Assembly (NCBI GenBank): GCA_009792885.1
Contig: WMCF01000032.1
Coordinates: forward strand, 6,676,589-6,740,588
Length of the DNA: 64,000 bases
DNA from: Eremophila alpestris peregrina
Taxonomy: Eukaryota > Chordata > Aves > Passeriformes > Alaudidae
Direction: 5' to 3'
Positions 21,093 through 32,290 of the stretch are shown here, piece after piece. Below the pieces are notes generated by a model that was not told the DNA's origin, made no database searches, and saw only the letters and a list, made by a program, of their open reading frames with translations. Made by a program: the position numbers and the translations under genes. Position 1 is the first letter of the stretch. The number at the start of each line of letters is the position of its first letter.

Positions 21093-22507
21093 AAAAAAAA
21101 TTGGGAAGAGGGGAAACTGCACTACATTGAGCTCCTGGCACAGAGGACTTGCTACTGCAGAAGATTGTTTAAGCATGCACTTTCTGAAAAATCTTGTTTT
21201 TATTAGGCTCTTTCATTAGAAAGATGCAGAGACCAAGGAATTTGTCTCTCTCTATCACTAGTCCTCAATGCCATGGCATGTAGCCCTCAGAGACTGAAGT
21301 AATAACCTTAATATCCCTTTGAAAATACATTCTTTGTCTTAAAAATGTAACTCCTACATGAGAATTAGAAAGAAGTGGCCAGGCACAAAATAGTCAGTAT
21401 GCTCAATGATGCAGATTTTAATTCCAACTTTATTTCTACTCATCAACAGGGAGCACAACAACTTTTTAGTTTTTCTCAGAGATCTGAACTCACAGCTGTG
21501 CCCAAGCATGGTGTGGATGGTTCATCCCAGCATGGCTTTGGAGGGGAGATGGATGTGAAGGCAGAGACATGAGGTGAGCAGTGTCCCTGTTTCATGGTGG
21601 CTCAGTTCATGGTCACCTTGGGCCACTGAGCAGGAGTGGGGTGAGCTGGAGGAGTCCCTGCACAGCTCAGGAGCAGGGCAGCTTCAAGCACACCCCTGCT
21701 GTGTGTTTGTTCCATGTACTGACCATGTTCTTCTGTGCCTCCAGCAAGTCCTGTTTAGAAAACCTCTGCTGCAGCCTTTGGGATGGGTTGTTTTGCATTT
21801 TGATCCCTTTCTGAAGCCATGGAGCTGCCAGGAAAGTTTTGTTGACTAAAAGTGAGTTGATGTGGAGCCTCTGTGCATTTGCCATTTCATACCTCAGGAG
21901 ATGCTGAGCTGCCTGCTGAACATGGGCTGATCCTGCCAGGTCCCCAGGATGGTGCAGAGGAAGCCCAAATGCTCTTTGTTTATCTCTGGCATAATTTACA
22001 TCTCGTTTCAAACCTGGTTTTGTAGCCTGTGTATTCTTCTCATTTGCACTGTGCCCATTACTACAAGATGAAATTTATGGCTTATGCTCTTCAAATGTTT
22101 GACAGTTCTGGTTTATCTGCCCCAGGAGTTTTGTCTTTCCCCTGGAAATGATTAGGTGGTTGTGAACTGACTTGAGGAGCTATCAGGAGGAACAGGCAAG
22201 AGGAACAGCAGCAGCCTGTGGGAAACTCAGGAGACCTGTATCAACAGGCATTTCAGAGAGGCATCAGGGGAGTTGTTGCTAGAGGAAACAAATTGCAGAG
22301 CTGTGAACTTGATTGCCACCAATTCTAACCCAGCTGATAAAGCCAGGTGTGACCCATGCCCTGCTCAGCCTGTGCCAGCCTCAGCTGTGAGGTCCTGGGT
22401 GTGCAGGACTGTGGGATCAGGGTGGAGGCTGTCTCTGCCTGCAGTCATCAAACCAAAAACCCCAAAAGCAGCAGTCAGGACTGACTATGTAACACTGAAT
22501 TGAGGCA
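21093..22507. other. Unique non-coding sequence, nothing recognised
   Basis: No gene, repeat family or RNA gene recognised. The part just before 22508 may include further diverged LINE sequence, but I cannot support it by eye. Confidence 0.4.
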
Positions 22508-22998
22508 GAGTGTCTGGAAAGCTGCCCAGTGGAAAAGGACCTGGGGATGATGTGGTCATCATCATAAGGATAACAGAGATTGGGATGGGTCTGGAGCTCA
22601 GGAGTGGCTGAGGGAGCTGGTAGGCTCAGCCTGGAAGAAAGGAGGCTCAGGGGGACCCTTCTCACTCCCTACAACTCATTGAGAGGGGGTTGTAGCCAGG
22701 AGGATGTTAGTCTGTTCTCCCAAGTAACAAGCCACAGGATGGGAGAAAAGCGCTTCAAGTTGCACCAGGGGAGGTTTAGATTGGATGTTAGGAAAAAATT
22801 CATCACCAAAAGAGTTGTCAAGCACTGGAACAGGCTGCCTGGAGCAGTGGTGGGGTCACCATGCCTGGAGGTGTGTAAAACCTGTGGATCTGGCACTTGG
22901 GGATGTGGTTAAGCAATGACCTTGGCAGTGCTACATCAATGGTTGGACTTGGTGATTTTAAAGGTCCTTCCTCACCCAAATTATTCTTTGATTCTGTG
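22508..22998 (+). mobile_element. CR1 LINE, 5'-truncated, 3' end
   Basis: Plus-strand CR1-type 3' region: a GGAAAGCTGCCCAGTGGAAA-like start, then AGCTCAGGAGTGGCTGAGGG, GAGGTTTAGATTGGATGTTA, CACTGGAACAGGCTGCCTGG, GTGGTTAAGCAATGACCTTG and GGTTGGACTTGGTGATTTTA, ending in a degenerate GATTCTGTGAATGA tail. This order is characteristic of avian CR1 3' ends. The copy is diverged and truncated, so it is inactive. It is one of the main reasons for calling the genome avian. Confidence 0.85.
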
Positions 22999-23280
22999 AA
23001 TGAAAATGCTGCTTAGTGTTGGCTGCTCATGGATGTGAGCACCCTGAGCACCAGCAGCGCAGGGACAGGAGACTCTTGTGCTGAATTCACAGGTAAGGAG
23101 ATCCAGTTTTGCAGTGGAAAAGATGGACCAGGCCCTTGTGATGAGATGCAAACACACCAGGCAGGTCAGGGATGGTGCTGACTGCCAGGCAGAGGTGCAA
23201 AAGGCTGAAAGGAGATTTGGCTTAGGTTTAGGAAATCCTGAAGGCAGTGGATAATCTGGACACAGAACGGTCATTCACCA

Positions 23281-23480
23281 AATCCTGTAAATACAAGAAC
23301 AAGAGGCACTCAATTGAAAACAGTAAGAGATCAGGTTTAAGATAGATAAAAGAGCTCTTCTGGACATGGCAGGTAGTGAACTTTGGGAACCTATTGCCAC
23401 AGGAGGGAAAGGGGATTAGACAAACTCATGGAAACAGCTTTATAAGCAGCAGCTAAAATCCCTGGCCAGGGATGCACCTT
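23281..23480 (+). mobile_element. Old CR1/L3-like LINE fragment
   Basis: Contains an ACAAGAGGCACTCAATTGAA-like segment, AGATCAGGTTTAAGATAGAT, GTAGTGAACTTTGGGAACCT, ATTGCCACAGGAGG and GATTAGACAAACTCATGGAA. This order resembles the 3' half of an older CR1/L3-type element, distinct from the copy just upstream. It is very diverged, with unclear edges. Confidence 0.55.
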
Positions 23481-24924
23481 CCAGCATCTCTGCCAAGGCA
23501 GCTCAGGGAGCACGAGGGAAGTGGAAAGCAGCACGTTTTCCTGAAACACCATCTCCCACTGTGCCCATCAGAGACAGTGTGCCAGGCTGGACATCCCTCT
23601 GGATGGAGCCAGCCAGGGCATCCCATCCAGCCAGCTCTCTGGCACGAGCATTTCTGCTGCAGTGCACTCACGGGGCTGGCACTCTCCCAGTGCAAAGGCC
23701 ATCACCCCGCAGCTTCTTCTGCACCGAGGGGTGAGTGGCACAGCTGCTGGGGTGGGGCTTGCCCCCCAATGCTCGGGGCAGGGGCTCTGCTGCTTCCCCT
23801 GCTGCCCGTCCTTGCCGTGGCAGCTGCCCAGAGAGTTCCTCGCCGCTGCAGCAGAAGACACATGGATCAATTAACTCAGTTGCTGGGTTTCGCTTTTGAA
23901 TCAATTAGCTGGAACTGAAATTAACTAAAAATATCCTTTGCTTATTAACAGACTGAACTAATTGCAATAAAAGGTGGAGGGGAAAAAAAAAGAGGGGGGT
24001 GGGGGGAAACAGAGATGTTATTTGTCACAGTGAATCTCAGCCCTCATCTTGGTTGCAAATATTCCTTGTTTACTGGGTGGACGAAGGATTCCACAACCTC
24101 CAAACTGGTTGTGTCACCCCACGATGAGGCAGCTGTGTTTCCCACCATCTCCAGCACATCCCAGCTCTGCAGGGCAGGGATGGGGCATGTCCAAGACCCA
24201 CTCCTGTATCCACCAAGTCTCCTGCCCTGGCTGCTCAGCAGGGCCTGGCAGCATGCAGCCCTCTTTGTCTCTCCTTCCTTCCCTTTGTTTCTGCCTTCTG
24301 TTCTTTGTTTGTCTGATTTTCCCCCCCCTTTTTTTTTTTGTTGTTTGCATCCATCATTTTTCTGTTGCCCTCGCCATTCTCTTCCCTTCCTCATGAGTGC
24401 CTCCAGGGCTTCCCACCCATTCCCCCCAGCCCTTCCTTCCTCCCCATTTCCACCATCCCCTTCCCTCTGTCCGCAGCGCTATCCCGCTCCTTCCCTCTGC
24501 CTTCCCAGCTGCAATTAGAGCTAATCAGATACCTGAGCAACTCTGCGAAGCTATTAGTGGCTCCTCTCCCATCCCAGGGGGAGGTGAGCAGAGCTGGACA
24601 ATTAGGCTTTTTTCCATGCAGCCCCCAGTCTGATGAGCACAACAACCAACGTGGGGCTGCGGGCCCATCTCTGCCAGCCAGCATCCCTGGCCACCCTGGC
24701 ACTCCCATGGTGGGATCCAAAAAGGATGGTTCTCCTTGCTGAACACCCTCCTCCTGCCCCTGTGGCTGCCCTCTGTCTGCATCACCCCCTTTGAGGAGCC
24801 CGAGGGGTGCTTTTGGTGAGGGGCAGAGCCTCTGTGGCAGGGCCCATGTGTGGGGTTTGTTGCAGAGAATTTCCCCTCTCGCTCCGCAGCCCAGCTCACC
24901 CCTCCTGCTGCTGGATCTATGAGC
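23481..24924. other. Non-coding, with small A+T-rich islands
   Basis: Mostly G+C-rich unique sequence with non-homologous open frames. Two short enhancer-like islands occur: 23865-23975 (ATCAATTAACTCAG, GAATCAATTAGC, GAAATTAACTAA, AACTAATTGC) and 24505-24565 (TGCAATTAGAGCTAATCAG). A C-run followed by a T-run lies at about 24321-24340. No exon is recognised. Confidence 0.35.
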
Positions 24925-25190
24925 TGTGTGTGTGTTTTGTAATTAAGCAGTTAATTGCACTGGAGTTCTTGATTAGCTTTGGGGGATGGTAATGTTCTAG
25001 CAGGATGAGATGTTGTGTACAGTTCAGAATCATTTACAGAAATTGGAGCTAATTTTGCTGTCTGTGCTTATTACTGCATTAATTTAATTTGGGTTGCTTT
25101 TAGCTCATTAACACATCTAATTAATTCGTTGACATCACTATTAAGATGTCTCTTTGAAATTGGCGTCTCCAGATAATCAGGATGGAAGAG
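24925..25190. promoter_or_regulatory. Strong candidate conserved non-coding element
   Basis: Dense with GTAATTAAGCAGTTAATTGC, TTGATTAGC, GGAGCTAATTTTGC, GCATTAATTTAATTTGG, GCTCATTAACAC and CTAATTAATTCGTTGACATC. The TGACATCA-like word suggests a bZIP or MEIS/TALE-type site. The edges are sharp against G+C-rich flanks. An enhancer role is inferred. Confidence 0.45.
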
Positions 25191-25440
25191 GCTGACAGAT
25201 CAGGCGCGAAGCTGACTGGGAAAATGGGGAAGGGGGAAAAAAAAGGGACGACTAATGAATTTTCCATCAGAATCGCACGGTTTGTCAGAGTTGGTATCAG
25301 AGAGACAGAGACAGAGCTGGTGAGACAGAGAAAGGGCATGAGAGAGACAGCAGTGGTAAAGAGAGACTTCCTTTCAAAAATATTATATTTGTTAGGAGAG
25401 CAAGCAAGATGCGTGAGAGGACAATAAATATTCTTTAGTG
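25191..25440. other. Purine-rich unique stretch next to the candidate enhancer
   Basis: GAGACAGAGACAGAG-like degenerate units and CpG-containing words (AGGCGCGAAGC, ATCGCACGG). It may belong to the same conserved unit as the block on the left. No coding or RNA gene feature is seen. Confidence 0.3.
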
Positions 25441-27929
25441 AATCGACATCAAGGCTGCACATTTCTTAGTTAATTTTCCTCTCTCCCTGGTTTTCTGTTG
25501 CGGCCTTTTGGCTGTTTTCATTTTTCTTCTGCACCACAAATGATTTTGTTCTCCCAGTGCTGGGTGCTTTGATGGCCTGATTGGGCTGGGGACTGTGTGT
25601 TGTCCCTTCTGCCACCACAGGCCCTGCTCTGCCAAGGACAGGGGGAGGCTGCAGGGATGGGAGATCCTCTGTGTCCTGTGCTGCTGAGAGTGCAGGGTTC
25701 AGGGGATAGATGGACAACTGCAAGCAATTAAATTACAGTGGTTTAATGAGTTTGAACACATCAGCAAAGCCTCACTATTTGGCTCTATGCTGGCCTGACT
25801 GCATTTGTGAAATTAAACATCTTAGCTTAAGCCTGCCCTCACAGTGGTTGTAGCAGGAGAGAAATGTCCTGTGGGTTTGGAAGGGTTGGTTGTGGCTTGC
25901 TGGACTGGGGGGAAAGAAGAATGAAGTCACAGGAAGACTTTCCCAGGAGCTGCTGGTCCCCTCTGTGGGCAGGAGCCCCAGAGCAGAGGTGGCTGTGGGG
26001 CACCCAGGACAGCCTGGCTCTGAGACAAGGTAAAAACACCCTTTGTGACATTCACAGGTGACATTGAACTGGGACACCACTGGAGCCTGGGAAATCAACT
26101 GCACACGGGCAAACGTGAGTAAATCCAGCAAGAGGAAGCTGGCAGCAAGGAGGCAGATAACACCTTCACCAGGTAAGAGCTTGTCCAGGGCATAAACTCA
26201 TGGCCCCTTGGGTGCAGCTGTGAAGATGGTGAAGGTGCCCTGAGGCTGGATGGTGGCAGAGCTCAGGGAATGTCACCAGCAGGGTTGGAGGTCCTGGACA
26301 CAAGGGGAGGAGGAAGCAGACTCAGATTTGTTCTGAGGTGGATTATGGTTTTCCCCTGCAGATTACCCCCACCCAACTCAGAATTCACAGCCTCTTTCTG
26401 TTCCACATTCCTTCTGACAGGTAGAAACAGCCCCAAACCCACTTCACCCATGATTTCGGCCTTTTTGAATTCACAGAACCCCCAGGTTCTCACAAGGCAT
26501 GTGCAGACCTCTCCACATACTTACAATTTGTGCTGACTGACAAAGCAAACTAGCTTTCCTTGGTCACCTTCCACAACCCCTGATGGTTCCCTCTGGCATC
26601 TGTGGGCAAACACACTGAAAACACCAACCCAGTGAACCCACCACACTTCCAGCCACTTTCTGCACACAACCAGTCAGCATTCTCGTTCCTGGAAGCATTT
26701 TCAGTGGAGTTGGTAACATTATCTGGGCTGCAAACATAATGTTTCCTTCTCACCATCTCTGTGGCCCTCCCAAGGGAGGTGCAGTGTGGATGGAGGCAGT
26801 AGAAGGAGCATTTTCACTGGGAATAGCTATGCTGCAGAAAGGCTTTTGTAAAATGGCTTCAAACTAATTGATTTTAAAAGAGAAGAAAATCTCAAGTTGC
26901 AGTGGAAAGGCTGCTGTGGAGGGAGAGGGTGATTTCAAAGGGCCTGTGAGAGGCACCCGATTCTGTGGGAGGACCTTGAAGGCTCTGAGGTCAATGTGCT
27001 GAACCCAGGCAGAGCAGCCCTGTGCCCCCCACTCCAGGGACAGCCCTGTCCTCTCCAGATTCAGTGTCTGTGTGCCCTCTCAGGCTGGAAAAGCCAAATG
27101 GAGAAAGCAATTTCTGCCTTACAGCAATTGCCACCTTTGCTCAGAGTGAGAGGCTGGGGGGATATCACTGGCAGGATGGATGGGCCCTGGGAGAGGAGGC
27201 TCCAAGGTCCCTCCAGGCAGGGTCTAGGTGATGGTAAAGGGTTGCAGAGATGAAATCTCCTCCTTTACTTGCTTTGCTTTGCCAGACCTCACCCTGGAGA
27301 AGCTGCTGGTGGTGGATGGAGGTGAAGAGCCAAGACCTTCCCATTCCAGGGACAAAGGCAGCTGAGCTCTGTGGCACTGTAGGATGGGCACAGGGAGGCT
27401 GTGCCCTTTGACCAGGGATGTCAGCCTAGGAAACACACGGTGTGCAGGCTTTCAGAGGTTTTCAAAGGTACCAAACCAGCCTGGGGCAAGTTATAAATAG
27501 AGGAGATTGGTTATAGAACCTTTTTTCTGCCAGTCTTGCTTTGCCCTGCTGCCCTAGAACTGAAACCCCCAGGCCTGTGACAATCACAGCTGCTGTTATC
27601 TGTTCTCCTTCCCAAATGGGGATCAAATCCTTTCAGCCCACCCCAAAAGAGAGAAGCCCAGTGTCACACTGAAAAGCCACAGGAGTGGCACTGGCTTCCT
27701 TGGATTCCTTGTCCAACAGCAGTGCTAACATGGAGCATGTCTGCAGGTTTCTTCTATCCGTGATTGGGGAAGGAAAAAACCCACAAGTATGCCCATGTTG
27801 TCACTCTAAAATTGAACCTGAGCAGGTCTGGTGTTTCTCCCCTGCATCACAAAGCTCCCTGTGAGGAGCACAGGGTGATTTAATCCAATGCTGAGCTGCA
27901 GTTCCCACCTGGGGAGGAGAAGTTTGCTC
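25441..27929. other. Unique non-coding sequence, nothing recognised
   Basis: About 2.5 kb of ordinary mixed sequence. A TATAAATAG word occurs at 27492 without a GC box, a CpG patch or a downstream exon. Frames are short and on both strands. No repeat family recognised. Confidence 0.45.
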
Positions 27930-28290
27930 CAATTCCTTATTCAATTTCATTCAAGGGAAGAGAATATTAGAAACTCCACTCTTTAGCACTTCATTAAACA
28001 CTTTAGTTTAATAGCATCCTCCAGGGAATCCCAATCTGGACCACGTGAGCCAGGAGTAAACAGCTGCATCAATTAACCCCATAATCTCGAGGGTGCTATT
28101 AGAAGGTGAGATACCCTTAGAAAGTGCATATGCCTGCAATTAGGCTTAAAATACTTAAGTGTCAATAGCCTCAGTTATTTGTGCTCTCTGCTATTGATCT
28201 TGCTTATGTTTTCCACATTAAGCAGTCTTTCTTACTTCATCAATAAATTAAGTGCTGTTTAGATTTATTCACTTTTTCTATTAAATGGTG
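27930..28290. promoter_or_regulatory. Strong candidate conserved non-coding element
   Basis: A long A+T-rich block: TTCATTAAACACTTTAG, CATCAATTAACCCC, ATAATCTCGAGGG, CTGCAATTAGGC, CTTAAGTGTCAATAG, TGCTATTGATC and ATCAATAAATTAAGTGC. TTAAGTG words recall NK-type homeodomain sites, and the E-box words CACGTG and CAGCTG are present near 28041-28066. The mixture of factor words argues for a composite enhancer; no alignment was made. Confidence 0.45.
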
Positions 28291-29206
28291 CAAGCTCCTG
28301 AGCTCCTGGCTCTATCTGAGACTAGGGTCTCCAACCCTCTTTGCTGGCAGCTCCATCTTGCTTTTGTTCCAGCAGCTGGGGAAAGCAGCAGCAGGGAAAC
28401 AACTGCAGGAGCTGCTGGCTTGGGTTGACCACTGACAAAGCTCAGGCAGGGAAAAGGAGGCATTTTGTCTGGGTTTGCTGTTTTATATGTTTGTTAGACC
28501 AGATTTGGAGGAGACCTTAGAGAAGGCCAGCTTTCCATACCATGAACTTAACAGAAATGTTTGAGTTTCTGCCACATGGGGATCTGAGGAAGGGACAGTT
28601 AACACAAGTCCATGCAGAAGATGCTTTTCCTGGCTTTTCTTCCCAGTAAAAAGCTTTGGGAATAGCTTTATATCACCTGAAATGGCAACCAACCAGGCAG
28701 GGAGCCTGCTCTTTTTCCTCCTCATACTTTCCATCAGCTTCCTTGCTGATTGCAGTCTCTTCCCTCAGATTATTTGGCCCCAAACCAGATGTATGCATGG
28801 AATGTGACTGTGCTGTGTTGCTGGCTGCAAGCTGGGACCATTCTGGGAAATTCAGCTGCTCCAGAAAGATGTGAAAAAGTGGAGAGAACTTTTCTGCAGA
28901 GCAGGTTGAAGAGAGGGCTTGAGGAGGGGGAAAGTTTTATGATTGCTTCTGTTTTGCAGCTTGACTTGTAAGTCCTAATTCTTACTCATCTGGGTGTGGA
29001 CCAAGGCTGTGGTTCTGCTGCAGGGCAAGTCTTGTGCTGAGGGTTGAGCACACTGAATGAAGCAGCAGCTTTTGCCAAGGGCTGGTGGCATCATATGCTG
29101 AGAATATCTACTGTCCTTTTCATTCTGTAAGTTCTTCAACTGACTTCTCTTGTTTTCAGCATCACCTTAAAGACCTTGTGTCTTTCTGTCAGGAAATTGT
29201 GACACT
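28291..29206. other. Unique non-coding sequence, nothing recognised
   Basis: Ordinary sequence without a recognised gene, repeat or motif cluster. Confidence 0.45.
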
Positions 29207-29298
29207 CATGGATTTGGTTTAGTCATGAAGTTGGAATTGCTGGGTTAACAGTTGGACTCTTGATTTTTTCCCCAACCTAAATGATTCTATGATTATTT
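29207..29298 (+). mobile_element. CR1 LINE 3' tail relic
   Basis: GGTTTAGTCATGAAGTTGGA, CTGGGTTAACAGTTGGACTC and CCAACCTAAATGATTCTATG follow each other as in the last part of avian CR1 elements, ending in the characteristic ATTCTATGATT tail. It is severely 5'-truncated. Confidence 0.75.
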
Positions 29299-29539
29299 TC
29301 ATGGTAATTTTTTTTTCCCTTTGGTCATCCTGACTTTTTTGGTGTTATGCTTAATGAATGTTGCTTCATGAGGAACATGCCTTAAAAAAAAAAAAAGGAA
29401 AACTTAGGACATTTAAAAGAACAATCATTCAGATAGTTCCCATTGTTTAGCTTGCTGTTCCCTGCCCATCTGGTGTGTACCAGTGCATGCAGAATTTTAT
29501 TTTTACCCAGGCACTCCTGACTGGAGGGAGGCTGGCAGG

Positions 29540-29685
29540 CCCTTGTTGTTGCAATTAAACCGTGTGCTACTTTCCATAACTCATTAGCCCTTTAGTTTCT
29601 GGATTAATTCAATGTGCAAATAATGTCACAAATTGAATATTAGTAGACTTCTATTGAGGATTAAGAGGCAGTAAAAGCCTGTCAC
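29540..29685. promoter_or_regulatory. Candidate conserved non-coding element
   Basis: GTTGCAATTAAACCGTG, CTCATTAGCCC, GGATTAATTCAATGTGC, ACAAATTGAATATTAG and GAGGATTAAGAGG are clustered in about 145 bp. It resembles the other homeodomain-core-rich blocks. Confidence 0.35.
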
Positions 29686-30354
29686 TGTGTCTTCATTGTG
29701 CTTTGCATGGCTGTGGTTTGCCCAGCGTAGCCAGAGGTTTGTTAACCACCCCATAGCTCACTGCCTCCTCTCCTCTGCTGGTTTGGCCCAGAAATTAGAT
29801 GAGGAAAACAACATGGGAATGTGGGGGTATGACACAGGAATCACTGCAGGGTGTCCAGACTCTTTTTTCAAAGGAGAACTTTTGCTGAGGATGGCCCCAG
29901 CTCTTCTGGAGATGCTCTCACACACCCCCAGCAGCAGCCCATGATCAGCTCATGGGCTGTGCTTGCTCCCAGTTTGACACTTCACCTGTGCCAGGCCATG
30001 GATTTGGCAATGGATTTATCACCTCCAATTCTATTTCAGATGCACAGTTGAGGTTGGATTGCTAAAACCAGCTTGAGCACCCCTTAAATTGCTCAGGGAT
30101 GGAGCAGAAAAAGCAGGGATTGGAAGGGGTGCAATGTCCCATCCCAGGCAAAAGAGGACCCCAACCCCTCCCAGAGCTCCCAAGGCTGTGGTTGTGGGTT
30201 GGGGACCCGTGGAGGGCAGTGCCAGTCCCACACAAAGCCAAAGCTTTTAACCCCAGAGGTGTTGATGGTGTCAGGGTGGGCAGGATGGCTCCGTGCCACG
30301 AGAACTTTCAGGGCATTGTGGAGCAAAATGGGTGCAGCTTTCTTTTAATGCACT
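29686..30354. other. Unique non-coding sequence, nothing recognised
   Basis: Mixed composition. Frames overlap on both strands at 30031-30356 and no domain or repeat family is seen. Confidence 0.45.
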
Positions 30355-30665
30355 GAAGTGGAGGAAAATTTCAATCTAATAACGTAAAGCAGCAATAACC
30401 ATTATAATTAATTTATATAAAAGGCATTATAAAATTACACATGATGCATTTAAATCCCATCCAGGAGCAGTCCTCGTTTTCCAGTTAAGCTATGGGTTGT
30501 GCTAAGGCAGACAGGGAAAGAGGTATTTCAATATGTCTTATAATTTTATATTCTTTCTAATATCTCTCATGCTAATTTCATTATGCAACACAGTCAGCAC
30601 AATGATGTAATTATTGAAAAGTAATTTTGCAATAAATGGATTTAAATGTGTTCAAGTCCATTGTA
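30355..30665. promoter_or_regulatory. Candidate conserved non-coding element
   Basis: A+T-rich block with CAATCTAATAACGTAAAGC, CATTATAATTAATTTATA, AAATTACACATGATGC and GATGTAATTATTGAAAAG. CGTAAAG and TGATGCA-like words add variety to the homeodomain cores. The edges are sharp against the flanks. Confidence 0.4.
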
Positions 30666-31044
30666 AATTCAATCTCTTGGTAAAGGTGGATTGAACAGGC
30701 AGGAAAAAGGGAGCAGGGACGTTGCTGGGTGAAAACTGAGAAGTCCTGAGCATCCCACATCAAGCATCTGCTTACACCAACTAATAACATCCACTTCAGA
30801 TGGAGACCACTCTCAGAGCCAGCCTCCCTCCCTCTGAGCCCCCAGAGCTGCTCCTTGCAAAGGGCACTTCCAGCCTTCATGGTGGGGGAAATTTTGGATC
30901 AGTCAAGTCTCCTCCCAGAGCAAGGCACTGCCAATTCTGGGAGTCTGTGCTGCTCTCAGCAAAGTGGGCCCTGTGTGGGTGTCTTAGCCTGGATTAAGGG
31001 CTCAGTTACTGGGCAGGGACATAAAGATATTCTTCTGCATAAGA
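30666..31044. other. Unique non-coding sequence, nothing recognised
   Basis: Mixed sequence between two blocks of interest, with no recognised content. Confidence 0.4.
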
Positions 31045-31255
31045 CATGGGAGATGTGATTTCTATTCCTGGCTCTGTCAGAAACTTCCTGTGCGATACTG
31101 GGCAAGCAGCATCTCATCCCTGTGCTTCCATTTCCTCATGTGCACAATAGGGATAAGGAGTGCTTCCCCAGCTCATCGGTGAAATTAATGTAACATATGT
31201 AAAGTGCATGTATATCCCCAGATGAAAGGTGCCATTGTAATAATATTCAAATTAT
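31045..31255 (+). repeat. MIR-like ancient amniote SINE, nearly full core and tail
   Basis: Plus-strand order: GGGAGATGTGATTTCTATTC, CTGGCTCTGTCAGAAACTTC, CTGTGCGATACTGGGCAAGC, TTCCATTTCCTCATGTGCAC, AATAGGGATAAGGAG, then the tail GTAAAGTGCATGTATATCCC and GATGAAAGGTGCCATTGTAA, ending in AATAATATT. This is the best-preserved MIR-type element in the window. Its tail merges into a candidate conserved block. Confidence 0.75.
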
Positions 31256-31400
31256 TATGGAAAATAGATAAAGCGACCAACCCCTGCTAAATGATCGTCT
31301 AGCTTTTCACCAGATTCATGAGATCCGTGCTAAATGTGATAAGGAAACTTCAGATGTCGAGTGGTTTAGAGTCAGGCTCTGCTCATGAAATGGAGCTGGC
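31256..31400. promoter_or_regulatory. Candidate conserved block fused to the MIR tail
   Basis: AAATTATTATGGAAAATAG, GATAAAGCGACC, TAAATGATCGTCTAGC, GAGATCCGTGC and AGATGTCGAGTGG. Several retained CpGs in A+T-rich sequence suggest constraint. It directly continues the SINE tail, so exaptation of the SINE edge is possible. Confidence 0.35.
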
Positions 31401-32054
31401 TGTGCCTTTTAAGTGGAGGATGAGATAGCAAAGAATTTGGGGCTGGGAAAGTTATTGCCGTGGTTAAGCTGCCCTGCTTTATTGGATACCACCATTCCTC
31501 CCGAGGGGAAGGCTGGGGGATGCATCAGCTCATGGCCAAATCAGGAGCAGGAACCCTTCTGTGACACCAAAATCCAAGTGATAAAGCAGGGGCTGTTGGG
31601 TGTTTCTGACCTCAGTGGCTGCACACAAATCTGGGGTGTCCCAGAAAGGTGCCGTGTGGGTGGCAGTGACAAAGGGGACACTGGATGAATTGGCTTTTTA
31701 GGAATCCTTCACCTAGAGGCAGAGGAAAGAGTTCTGCTGTCACTTGCAGAGCAGCAGCAGACCCTGCAGTGGGAGGATGCTCAGGTCTTGGCACAGAGGT
31801 GATGATGCCTCTCTGATGCCCTTTGTGCATCTCCCCCTTTCCCTCAGCATCACTCCAAGGAATGTTTGGGAAGGACCAAGCCTTCCATACCAGCAGGATC
31901 CACGTTCTTGGCACTAGGGATGTATCTGAGCAGACATTTGTGCGTTTCCTCTGGACAAATCTATCTCCTGGAGTTCCTTTCCATTGGGAAGGGGGTGCTG
32001 GCTTGGCCTCTGGAAGAGCCGCGCTGGGGATCACTGAAAACCCGAGCTCACGGC
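31401..32054. other. Unique non-coding sequence, nothing recognised
   Basis: No gene or repeat recognised. A 140-codon minus-strand frame has no domain and is shadowed by plus-strand frames. Confidence 0.45.
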
Positions 32055-32290
32055 AGATTTGACTCTAAAAGTGCTGTGCTGGTCTCTCCTGGCACCATTA
32101 TACAGTTGCCCGGCACCAAATGCTCAGTTATAGACAAAATTGAATTTACAATTTGCTTTTGGGCAATGTGTAAATTGGCCCTTCATTGATTATTAATGAA
32201 GTGCTAATTGCTCTTTGCAACCAATTTTTATGCAAATGCTATTAGTGCTATTTGCACAGTCCTGCAATTTACAGTTTTACATTTGCAATG
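32055..32290. promoter_or_regulatory. Strong candidate conserved element with perfect octamer
   Basis: ATGCAAAT (POU/octamer consensus) lies at 32230-32237, among AAATTGAATTTACAATTTGC, CATTGATTATTAATGAAG, GTGCTAATTGC and GCAATTTACAG. Related words TTTGC, TGCAAA and ATTTGC recur on both strands. Octamer plus homeodomain cores is a common composition of neural and developmental enhancers; the role here is inferred. Confidence 0.45.

Noticed and set aside
27492..27500. TATAAATAG as a promoter.
   Set aside because: No CpG patch, GC box, initiator or downstream exon; a single A+T word is expected by chance.
29315..29334. TTCCCTTTGGTCATCCTGAC resembles the miR-204/211 mature sequence.
   Set aside because: There is an extra G after the seed and the 3' half diverges. 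No complementary arm lies within 80 nt on either side, and the site overlaps the right flank of a CR1 relic.
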